Source: Undaria pinnatifida
Taxonomy: Eukaryota > Sar > Phaeophyceae > Laminariales > Alariaceae
Reading direction: 5' to 3'
DNA length: 64,000 bases
NCBI GenBank assembly: GCA_012845835.1
Contig: JABAKD010000009.1
Location: 12,801,955-12,865,954, forward strand
The notes beneath the pieces are model-generated. The model did not search any database, had not been told where the DNA came from, and saw only the letters and a list, made by a program, of their open reading frames with translations. This document shows positions 35,901-47,900 of the stretch, piece by piece. Both the position numbers and the translations under genes were made by a program. Each line of letters begins with the position of its first letter. Positions within the stretch are counted from its first letter, which is position 1.

Positions 35901-38900
35901 ACGCACAACAACTATGCAGCTGCTGTGCCATGAGACATCAGTTATGCGAGAGAGAAGGGCAGCCAAAAACAACAACAACAACAACAAAAACAACAACAAC
36001 ACCACCACCAAGAACAAGAACAAGAACATGAACAAGAACAAGAACAAGAACAAGACCAAGACCAAGAACAAGAACACGAACAAGAACAAGAACAAGAACA
36101 AGAACAAGAACAAGAACAAGAACAAGAACAAGAACAACAAATTAAACCCAACACGAAGCGAAACGGCCAGGCATAAAAGGACAAAAACGAGGGGGGGCGG
36201 GACGCGCGCTCACCGAGCTGTTGACCTCTTCCTGCAGTTTTTCCTGCAGACGTTTGATCGTTTCCTCGCAATCCCGTTGGATGGCCCCGAACGAAGACAC
36301 ATGCGAGTGCTTGTGCAGAATGTCCTTAGTTATGGTGAAGTACCTGTCCAACAAAAGCGTATACAGGAGGGAGGCAAGAGGGATCGGCGGAATGGAGAGA
36401 GGGAGAGAGCCAACGCCAACAGCACCAACACCAACAGCACCACCAACACCAACACCAACACCAACACCAACACCACCAACACCAACACCAACACCACCAA
36501 CACCAACAAAAACAACATCCCGGCGTCGAGAAAAACAAAAGGGCGCTAGCCATAAAGGCAGCAGCGAAGCGCTCGACGAGAAAGTAACCAACCAACCAAC
36601 CAACCAATGATCGCGGCGTACGCTCGAGTGCGCACGTTGCCCCCCGCGTCCCAACCCCCCCCCCCCTCCCCCCCCCAATGCGCACGCCTCCAACCTAGTG
36701 GCCTTGGCGTACTGCCCCTCCTGAACGGCCTCTTCCAGCTTCTGCGGCAGCTGGAACAAGAAATTCAGCCGTTTCAGCAGTCGCCTCACCCGTACCAGCT
36801 TATCCATCTTAGAACGATTGCCTGGCGAGCGAAGGATAGACAGTATCATACAAGAAAAACAAAGAGGGTGCCAAATGCAAGGGTAGAGAGACAAGGCGGG
36901 GAAAAAACAGCAGGGGGAGCACACCGCAGTACTTAATACCAACATAAACCAAACGATAACCTAGACACAGTGCGGTCTATTCGTGTTGCGAGCGTGGACT
37001 ACAACACCAACGACGGTTACATCCAAACGACGGGTGCTACGAAAGGCGCAGCGCTTTGCGTGGCTGAAGCATTCAGGGCTTCTCACGGGTGGGATTACTT
37101 CTCGCGGGTCGGGTCGGGTCGGATGTCCCTGACCCGACTCGACCCGACCCGTGATATTTGAAACCCTCCTGGTTCGACTCCAACCCGACCCGTGAAATTT
37201 CAAACAACTCCTGACCCGACCTGACTAGACCCGCGAGATTTCGAAACGCTCCTGATCCGACTGCCTCTTTTGTGGCCGTAACAAATTCAGGGTTTCTCTT
37301 GGGTCGGACTACTTCTCGCGGGTCGGGTCGGGTCGGGTCGGGTCGGGTCGGGTCTGGTCGGGTCGGGTCAGGTCGGGTCGGGTCGGGTCGGGTCGGGTCG
37401 GGTCGGGTCGGGTCGGGTCGGGTCGGGTCGGGTCGGGTCGGGTCGGGTCGGGTCGGGTCGGGTCGGGTCGGGTTGGGTCGGATCGGGTCGGATCAGGGGC
37501 ACCCGACCCAAACCGTGACATTTGAAACCCTCCTGACGCGACCTAACCCGACCCGTGAGGTTTCGAACACCTTCTGACCCGACCTGACTAGGCCCGCGAG
37601 TTTTGGAAAAGCTCCTGACCCGACCCGCGGGCCGGATCTTGACCCGTAAAAAGCCCTGGATTGTTTTGTGGCTGACGGCTCCTTGAAACTAAAAACAGAC
37701 TACGAGTACTCTGTCCGGAAATATAAGCACCTTTTTGGGGAAGACAGGGTCGTAGATGCCTATCGTAGATCGCGTACACGCATGCGCGAGAGGACACGTC
37801 ACCGGTCAGGCAATACACGATCCCGGGTCGCGAACGGCGTCACCCGTCATAGACGGCGTTGACCCGTCCCCGGAAGGTCAGCCACCGAAAGATGATCCCG
37901 CCGCATGACGAAGGGCATATGCCCACCGTCACTCTAGCTCTGGCTTAGCATCTCCTTGCTACATATAAGAAAGAAAGGTTATCAGTCGCGTTCGCTGTTG
38001 AGAACGATCGTCAAGGGACCTCAGCACCGCGACGCCCTCTCCGCTTCGACTTCAGCTCTGCGACGACCTCTCCGCTCCGACTACCGACCATCCGCGACGA
38101 GTACCAGACCTCCGGGACCACCCTCACCACTTCGACTCCGGGACCCCGTGAGAGACCAGGTTCCATAGTGGTGACCACCGTCGGAACAACCTATATAAAA
38201 CCCTATATAAAGTTGTTGTCGGGAAAAAAATAGAAGCAGAGAACATGCCACGCTCAGGAGCTCGCTCAAAAAAGAGCCGCGGGAAAGCCCGCAAGGCATC
38301 GCCCTCTCCGGAGGAACCGACTCCCGCACTGGCGGGGAACTCTTTTGCGGCCCTCGCCCCCACCGACCAGGGCGGACCGGCCGTAGACGACGAGGAGCAG
38401 CGGGACGCTGCAGATGAGGCTGGTGCGCCGAGCACGACGCCTGTATCATCAGCCGTTGAGGAGGGCTCGAGCCTAGCAGAGGACATCCTTGCCGCGCCAA
38501 GCGCCCTCCCGAGCCACGACCCCGTCCGCGTCGAGACCGCCGCGTTTCTTAAGAAATGCATGCTCGACGGCACCACGCCGCCGTCGTGGGTCTTGGAGAT
38601 GGTGCTGCCGGACAGCCGGAAGCCTGTGAGTGGGCCTTCCGACGAGAAGGTCGATGAGGTGAGAGAAGTACCACAGCCGCAGCAAAACCTCGACGTTGTT
38701 TTTGAACGCGTGCAACACTCCACGACTCTTGCTACGCCTATACAACAGCAGTCGAGTAGCTCTGACAGCAGCCGTACCTCTCACCCTGACCAATCTCAAC
38801 CAGACCCCCCGACAGCACGTAATACCTCTGCTGTAGAAGCACTGCCCGCAAACCCTCTGACAGCACGTAACACCTCTGCTGTAGAAGCACTGCCCACAAA

Positions 38901-41900
38901 CCCCCTGACAGCACGTACAACCTCTGCTGTAGAAGCACCTCGCACAGCACGTATAACCTCTGCTGTAGCACCCCCGAGCCCAACCCACAACCACAACGAA
39001 GACCCAAAATTTTCGATAAAAAAATCGGATATGCCCGCTTCGCTCAAGTTGCACGGGTTGCCAACTGAAGATGTGCCCGAAATCATGGCGCTCTTTCACG
39101 CTCACATTCGCTTGCACGTCCCTGACGGCGCCTCGGACTCGGTTATCGATCGCCACGCTGTGAGATTCCTGGCATACTTGGTAGCCGACCACGCAGCTAG
39201 CACCATGAACCAAATCCAGTGTGGTACGTTAGAGTGGCGCACAGACAAAGAGCTGGCCCAACTGAACACGGAAGCGGTAGACGTCAGAGCACCACGCAAC
39301 TGGAAGGAGTGGGTGAATGCTTTCACAAATCTGTTTAGCCCCGTGAACCGCATCGTCCTCCTCGCTCGCACCGTCTCTACCCTAAAGCAAGGCAGTAGTG
39401 AATCCGTCGACTCTTACGGACTGCGTGTAACTCAAGCATACGCGCGCCTCCTAGCCGAAGCAAAACGAACCGCTCCTGTCAACGTCTCGCCATACCAACA
39501 TGCATGGCAAACATCGCTCATGGCATCTTTCGAAGCCGGCCTAATTCCGCACGTACGTCTAGAACTCATTCGCGAAGACCCCTCTCTCACATACCAAGCC
39601 TCACGGACTCGCGCCAAGAAACATGAGACCAACGCCTTACGCGCGGCCCCCACCCCCTCCCCGACCACATATGCTTCGGCCGTCGCTGGCACATCTCCCG
39701 GGCCCAACCGACAGCTAATAACGTCGATGGCAAAACTTGAGAAAGCCATCTCGTCCAACCTGACGGCGGCGCGAGGCCGAGAGCGAAGGGTGACCTTCGA
39801 ACCAGCGACTTATGGCTCGACCGACAAGCGAGGCAGGTCGCCGGGTAGCGATGCGGGTAGGAGTAGGAAGCCGAAAGTAACGTCGGGCGACGAATGCGAC
39901 TACCCGATGTGCCGCCACCGAAACTCGCACTCGCGCCCAGACTGCAGGCTCGCCAAAATGCACGAGCGCGACGGCATCGTAGTCACAAAAAAACCGTGAC
40001 GGGGCCCGCGCCGGTTACCTCAAACCGGTTCGGGGAGTAGGCAAACTAGGATCACCAAACCCGCGGTAGAAACGATAGCACGATCAGCTAGCGTAGCCGT
40101 GGCAAGTGCCGGTAGACCTAGTAGTAAGAGGAGGGATAAGTGTGGCCGAACAAAGAGCTCCACCCCTCTGGCGAGTACCCATGCGAAACAAGTACATGCA
40201 GACAACCAGTCGAATACTGTAACAGACTTAGAAAATAAGCAGCAGGTTCCGAGTGTTCTAGCAGTACCGCGTGGAGTTGGACCAGCCGTAGAAGCAGCAA
40301 GCAGAGTCGAGAAGAGTAGTCAACGTCGGAATGATACGTTTTCACCTTCCATGGTACCACAAGCGTTGTATGTTTCTGCTGCGTCCCGCAAATTAAATGA
40401 GAAAATTAAACATCATGTTTTATTATCATGCAACGCTAACCGGGAAACGCACTTTGATGCTTTCCACGCGTCTGCCATGAGTGGGTATCCCAGATATCCC
40501 ACAGCTCTCAGCTCTACGTCAAAGCGCGTACGAGTAAACGCCAGAGTTAATGATTATCCGGCGCACAATGTCACGATTGACACCGCGACCGATGTACCAT
40601 GCATATCTGTTCACTTTGTACAGACACATCCCACAATGAAAGACACTCAAATTTTTGCAGTGCCCCCGGGAGCGATCAACCTCAGCAGTGCTGATGGGTC
40701 GCCTCTCAAAATTTTAGGATATGTTCGCTTTCAACTTACGCTAGGAGATATTACCCTACCAGTCGAAGCGCTCGTATTGCCCTCTTTAGGGCCAGACATT
40801 ATGCTACTCGATAACACCATCATGGGCGCCTTCGGAGGTGTCCTCGACTGGAGTACAGAGCAATTGTCATTCAAAACCTCTCAAGTGACGATCAAAGCAT
40901 CTCATCGTAGAGTAGACTTTACAGCGCGCCCCGAGAACACTGCGACAGCTCAGTGCTCCGTGGTCACAGTTAACACTGATGTAGAGTCGGTGCCTGTCTT
41001 GTTGCGACACAAATGCTGCATCCCCCCCGAGAGTGAGATGGCAGTACAAGTAGTGTCAGCGACAGCACCCACAGAAACCACTGCTGCACTCATTGAACCA
41101 CTCATCGTCACGTTCGAAGACATCGAATCGTCCGCCGTACCTGAAGCTTTTCAAAATATGATAGTTGCTCGTACAGTGAGTCACTGGTCGGCCGCTGATA
41201 AAACAGCAGTAGTCCAGATCGCGAACCCGTCCCACCAATACGTATACTTGAAACGCAATACCTTACTAGGTCACATTGCGCCCGTATCGGTAGCCCTGAA
41301 CAAAACGACCAGTGCAATTCAAACAGACAGCAAGACAACGGAATCCACGCGTAACGAGCTTCGTGCAGCACTTACTCGAGCATTTGATAAAACCACGTTT
41401 ACACCTGCCGAATGCGAACAAGTACTGACTCTATGCACGAAATATCGCAGCGTTTTTTCCTTGTCGCCTCAAGAGCTAGGTAAATGTACCCTGGCCGAAG
41501 CAACGTTTCCTCTTGAACCAGGAACACGGCCTGTAAATAGAACCCCGTACCGTGCAAACCCTCGCGTACAGGAAACTATCGACAAGTGCGTGAACCAGAT
41601 GGAACAAGAAGGAATCATTGAACAGCGCCCTAGTCCCTGGGGTTCCGCAGTAACTATTGTCGCAAAATCAGACGGCACTCCACGGTTCTGCGTAGATTAC
41701 AGGTCGACCATAAATAAGAATCTGATCAAAAAATCGTGGCCTATGCCTAACTTAGAAAGCCACCTTGACACGGTCGGAGGAGCACGTTATATAACTGTGT
41801 GTGACGTACAAAATGCTTACCACCAAATACCAGTAGCAGAGAGCGAACAAGATAAAACGGCTTTTGTCACGCAGAACGGAAAGTGGGTTTTCAAACGCCT

Positions 41901-44900
41901 ACCCTTTGGTATAGCTAACGCGCCGTTTCTGTTCTCGCGAATTATGTCACTAGCTTTTGCACATTTTGGTCCCAAAAGTGGGCTCTTGGTTTATATGGAC
42001 GACTGTATATGTTGTTCATCTACCTGGACAGGCCACTTACAGCTACTCGAAAATATGTTCAAAGCCTTGCAAGCAGCCGGCCTCACCCTCAAACCATCGA
42101 AAGTACAGTTTGGCCCCCGAGAAGTTAAATACTTAGGACACATACTGACGGCCGACGGTATTCGGATCGGTGAGGATCGCGTAAAAGCTATAGTTGACTT
42201 GCCGACGCCTAAAACCATAAAGGAGTTGCGGTCAGTGCTAGGAATGGTTAACTTTGTACGCAAGTTTATACCTAACTTAGCCGGTATTATAGCACCCCTG
42301 GTAGCCCTCACGAAAAAAGAGGCCGCCAAAGAAGTCGCTAAACGTTGGAGACCAGAACACGATCAGGCGTACGCAACAGTGAAACAATTACTCACTCAGG
42401 CGCCCGTACTTCAATTTCCCGATTTTTCTAAAGACTTTGCGATACACGTTGACGCTTCAGAACCAGGTGCAGGTGCCTTCCTCGCCCAGCAGAAAGACGA
42501 TGACCTCGTTATAATCGCATACTTTAGTCAACGCTTCAACGACAGCCAGCGCCACTACTCCGCTACGCTCAAAGAATGTTATGCTGTGGTCTTGGCCATC
42601 CAGCACTGGCGACCTTATTTATGGGGACGACATTTTGTGTGTGTGACAGATCACGCGGCCCTGCGATACCTATACTCAATGCAAGATACATCGAACATGT
42701 TAACACGCTGGGCAATAGCATTACAGTCTTTTGACTTCACCGTCCAACACAAACCAGGCAAACTGCACGTCGTACCGGACACGCTTTCACGAATGTTTGC
42801 GTTCGAGCACCAGCAAGAAGTAGCTGTGCCGTCCCTCGCGCCCATTTGCCGCAACGTACCAGATGATCCTAAGCTACAAACAGCTCGTGTCCCCCGACCA
42901 TATCAGATCTCAGCCGACAAACTGGATAACCTAGAACCAGTACGCAGCGATAGAGAGCTATTTAGTGTGAAATCAGTATTCGTGAGCGCGACAAATGTTT
43001 TCATGTCCGTCGATCAAGAAAAACTCCGCTCAGCACAAAGAGTAGAGTACAGGCGGTACATCGATTACATACAGCACGCAGACGCACCATTACCCGAAAA
43101 AGAAACGAAAACAACCATGTCTTACTATTCAGTGCAGGACGGGCTGTTGTTTAAATCGTACCTTCCGGGATATCTTCGAAAACGAAGCACCTTCCGCGAT
43201 CAACTCGTAGTACCGGAGGCCCTTGTTGGATTAATTCTGCACGCCTACCACGATCACGTTCTATCCGGAGGACACCTCGCATCTCGCCCGACTTATGAAA
43301 AAATCCGATAGAAATATTGGCGGCCCACCATCAGCCGCGACGTACGAGAGTGGTGCGAAAAATGCCAAGCTTGTCAACGACGAAAAACAGCACACAACAG
43401 ACCCAAGCTCCCGACAGGCCATTTACCTGTCGAGCGGCCATTTCAACGAATATCGGTTGACTTAGTAGAGTACAAATCGGTATCAACTTCAGCCGCAGGG
43501 ATCGAATGCAAATACGTCCTCTCCATGATGGACCACCTGACGAGGTTTGCGGTACTGCTGCCGGTACGTAATAAAACGGCCGAAACAGTAGCCAATGCCA
43601 TAATCGAGAGAATAATCAGCATTTTCGGCCCACCAGAAACCTTGCATAGTGATCAAGGCCCCGAATTCGAGAATAAGGTGATATACCAGCTGCAACAAAT
43701 ACTCGGATACAAAAAGACCCGCACAACGCCGTACCGGCCGCAGGGTAATTCAGTGTCCGAACGGGTACACTCAACGATGCACAGCATGCTAGCAATGCAC
43801 AGTGCAATCGATCAAAGCAACTGGGCCACTCTCTTACCGTTCGTACAGCTAGCGCACAACACTAGCTTTAGTGCAACGATGCATGAGACACCATTCTTCT
43901 TAATGTTCGGACGACAACCCCGACTCCCAGTCGATATAATCCTCGGTATTCCTCATGTAGGAAGAACAGCAGACACCGACGAACTCGCACAAAACACACG
44001 GGACAATTTGCAAATCGCCTTTGAGCTCGCACGCCGAAACTTAACCGAGCGTGCAGACAAGCAGGCAGAACAAAATAGCAAACTTAAACCGTACCCGGTG
44101 TTCAAACCTGGACAGGAAGTACTCGTGTACAGACCGTACCAGGATTCGGATGGGCCCAACCCAAAACTGCTATTACCATGGCGAGGACCGTATGTCGTCT
44201 GCTCACAATTATCACCAGTGGTGTATAGAGTACGACTAACGAACGACACCCGAGAAGTGTCAGTCCACCTAGCCCACATAAAGCCCTACCATCAACGGGA
44301 AACACCACCCGCACCTCAATTTGAGAAGCTGGCGGAATTGTTTTTAGGGAAGCCCATTCCCCTACCCGAGTTGGACCATCCAGACGCGGCTCAACCCAAA
44401 ATTGAGTCCTACTTCGTAGACAGGGTAGTAGATCATAAAAGGGGACCCGGCAGACCAAGCCCCCACAACTACAAGTACCGCCTAAGACTCCGAGGTTACG
44501 GCCCTGAATCCGACCTCGAGTATCGCGCGGACGAAATACCCCAATGTCACGAATTGATCGCCGCATACCGAGCCCAAAAGGGTTTGCAACTCGCGATAAC
44601 CTCGCCTTCTTCGCCCCCCCTCCCTTCTCTCGGGAAACGGAAGCGTATAGTAGGCAGGGACGAGCACGAACTGAGACAGCGCAAAATAGATTCTCAGATG
44701 CTCCGCGGCGTAACCGAATAACGAACAAGCTGGCTAACACAGTTGACTCAGCTGTAAGCACAAGAGTCAACAACGGTGATGAGAGTAGCACCAGCAGGCA
44801 TGGCAGTACACACTCGTATCGACCATGATCTGACGGGCACTCTACCCGGCATTCCGGTGGGAATAGCCGGGGGCAAGGAGACGTTAAGAAAATTGTTGTA

Positions 44901-47900
44901 CCCAACGGAGAGAGGCTGTAAGAAGCGTGACAATTCACGCCCGTGCCCGGCACTCCGTTCCAAACGGGACAAAACAGCAATACCACCGTCTAGCCACAAA
45001 CAAAATTGTTCGAACACTAAACACACAGGGGAAAGGAGCTTCACGCGACTCCACCCCGCCTAAAACGAAGTCACACGTTGATGCACCTAGATCAACTGAG
45101 CTGACTCCGAGTGAAAATATCTAGGCGGACCCGCCCACAAAAGAGAAATCACTAAACAACTTCGCTGCCCGTGGTTCCCAGAACAGCAACCACGAGGGGC
45201 GCACCAGTACGTGTGGCCACACGGAATACGTGCGTTGAGATAATATTTGGAAACCCCATACAACTCCAGTACACGCTGTCAGCATGCAAGCTCGAAAATG
45301 TAAACATCTTCGCTGGCCCGGTGTTTCACACCCGTGTTTGCTAAACACGTCAGTTATAAGGAGTGGATGCACGCATATAACAGCTGCTGTGTCTCGATCC
45401 GATAAATCGACACCCCGTTTCCTAAAATTGTCATCCTCCCGATGACCGCTACAAAACCATCCTTAGCTAAGATGGGCTTGCAGCGAATACAGAGGGGGGT
45501 GATGTGGAAGACAGGGTCGTAGATACCTATCGTAGATCGCGTACACGCATGCGCGAGAGGACACGTCACCGGTCAGGCAATACACGATCCCGGGTCGCGA
45601 ACGGCGTCACCCGTCATAGACGGCGTTGACCCGTCCCCGGAAGGTCAGCCACCGAAAGATGATCCCGCCGCATGACGAAGGGCATATGCCCACCGTCACT
45701 CTAGCTCTGGCTTAGCATCTCCTTGCTACATATAAGAAAGAAAGGTTATCAGTCGCGTTCGCTGTTGAGAACGATCGTCAAGGGACCTCAGCACCGCGAC
45801 GCCCTCTCCGCTTCGACTTCAGCTCTGCGACGACCTCTCCGCTCCGACTACCGACCATCCGCGACGAGTACCAGACCTCCGGGACCACCCTCACCACTTC
45901 GACTCCGGGACCCCGTGAGAGACCAGGTTCCATATTTTGAAGATTAATATTACAATAAAAGGTTGCTTATATTTACGTTCAGCGTAGCATGGACCCGCTA
46001 TCACATGGCTGAAACACAGTTTGCATTCTCCAATACGTTTCGTACTGCGTCTATGAGGACATGGAATTCTTCATTGAGTTAAGCAGGGAGCACGCAAAAA
46101 AGAGAAAACGGAGCCATACTCCTAGAAAGATTACGAAAAAAAAAAAAAATGGAGAGTTTGCGATTTTTGTGCGAATCAAGAAAATGACTGGGGGGGTTTT
46201 CCCGCTATTTTTCAGCTTTGGTTTTAGTAACTCCCCCCCCCCCCTGTCTGGCTGCTATATAAAAACGAAGTGGGCGTGATTATTTTTTTTTTGTGCTCCT
46301 TTGGACTAAGCGTACAATATTTGTCAACTAACGTGCTGGGTGAGAGGCATGATAGAAAGAGTCTACTCCCGTGAGGAGCACCAGAAACATCGTGTTCACC
46401 GCTACCACCGCGGCATATATGTCCCAGCAACGCAAAAAAGAGCGCTTGTGAACGAACAAACTCACCCTCCAAGGAGGCATTAACCGTGGCGCTGCTGTTG
46501 GAGATGCGGTCCATGCTCCCCTTAAGGTCGGCCATCTCCGCCTCCATGCCCTCCACGTTCTGCGCCATCTTCCGGATCGTGTCGGTGGCGCTGATGAACT
46601 TGTTGTAGTTCTCGTACACCAGCATCTGCATGTCCGAGTCCAGCTTTTTCACCTCTCGCACCTTTTGGTACACAAAATTTGGTCAACGTCCCCGGACCCC
46701 CCCCCCAAAAAAAACAAAATCCCACCCAGCCAAGAAGGAAGGCGAGTAGTAAGTGACGGTTAGGCATGGGCGCGTCGTGTTGTGTCCTACCGGCAGCGCA
46801 CTGGATGCAATGTGATTCGCATCATCAGTGCCGTGCGAAGAGACTCGAGGGCGGCCTCTATGTTATGGGCCCGTGTATGTTGAACTGTGTTTAGGACGGA
46901 GTTACGAAGAGGACGATTAGGATTCCAACCCCGAGTAATGAGGAGGAGGAGGAAAAGGGGGAGAGGGGGGGTGGGGGGGGGGGGGGGCGAAAGGAAGGGA
47001 ACAGGGCACATACCGCACATGCCGGTGGCGGCTTGGTATCGACCGCCAAAAGCCAAAAATGGTCACGTTTGTAGTTATTACACTGCTTGTCGAGCTGCGA
47101 ATACTGCTGTATGATATGAGTATCATATTCATGTTACTCCCTTGCACGCTGCTGTCTGCAACGTACCGCCCCCTTTTACGACTATCGTCGTTGCTGTACT
47201 GTTGCTGTCTGTCCATAAAAGGTGTAACAACTTCCACGCAGCCTTTGGTGCTGCTGTTGCTGTTGCTGCGGTTTGTGTGGAGGCCGGCCGGACATTTCTC
47301 CCGATCATGCCGCCAATGACGGCATTGCATCAGCTCGCAAACGACGGCGTTTGTTGAGCAATGTCGAAACAGCAAGCAGAGACAAACTCTGAAGCTGAAC
47401 AGCACGTTGGCATATCTATCGTACGCTCGAAGGCTCGTCGTGGAAGCTGGAGCACCCGAAAACGGCCCTGCTGCTGCTGCTGCTAACAAAAAACACACGC
47501 CTCAAGGATGATGCAGGCCGCACCGCTTGCCGTGTTCTGTGTACGTAGTATTAATAGCAGCTATGAGAAGGCAGTCAGCTGAACAGAGGCAGCAGAATAC
47601 GCGGATCGTATTTCTTGCTTTGTATTTGTTGCTTTGTTTATGTAGCTCCATCGCTGCCTGCTTGCTCTCGGCCTTCAGCTCAGAGTTGTCGGTACATCTG
47701 TTTGCCTGTGTATCTATCTGTCTGTCTGTCTGCCAGTCTATCCGTCTGTCTGCCTGTCTGTCTGTCTGCCTGTCGCTCTCTTTCTGTCTCTCTTCCTTTC
47801 TCTCTCCCTCTTTCTCCGTGTGTTTATCTCTTGCTCTCACCATCTCATCGTCCTTCCTCAAGAGCGTCTCGACCTTTTCCTTCTGGAGGAGCCCGCGCAC

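Larger units (their letters stand above)
28900..37776. repeat. second copy of the ~8.9-kb duplicated block
   Basis: It matches 19512-28398. Its left end begins abruptly inside a VPS51 exon at the gap edge. Its right side continues without interruption into the LTR retrotransposon and then the 5' VPS51 exons. Confidence 0.9.
37736..45934 (+). mobile_element. Ty3/gypsy chromodomain LTR retrotransposon, 8.2 kb
   Basis: Complete element: two 432-bp LTRs, primer-binding site, gag, protease, reverse transcriptase, RNase H, integrase, chromodomain, polypurine tract. Integrase follows RNase H, which is the Ty3/gypsy order, and the C-terminal chromodomain marks a chromovirus-type element. TTTT flanks both ends (37732-37735, 45935-45938); with the AT before the first-copy flank it may be a 5-bp ATTTT duplication. 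The LTRs differ at only two positions by eye, so insertion was recent. It sits antisense in the VPS51 intron between exons 2 and 3. Confidence 0.95.

Noticed and set aside
19512..37776. Genuine tandem duplication within VPS51
   Set aside because: Round gap size, contig ends inside an LTR and an exon, and complementary indel errors favour an assembly artefact; kept only as a checkable alternative.
39985..39993. A-rich slippery heptamer (ACA AAA AAA) just before the gag stop as a frameshift site
   Set aside because: A minus-one shift leads to a TAG after about 15 codons, and pol is already in the gag frame, so frameshifting would not produce Gag-Pol.
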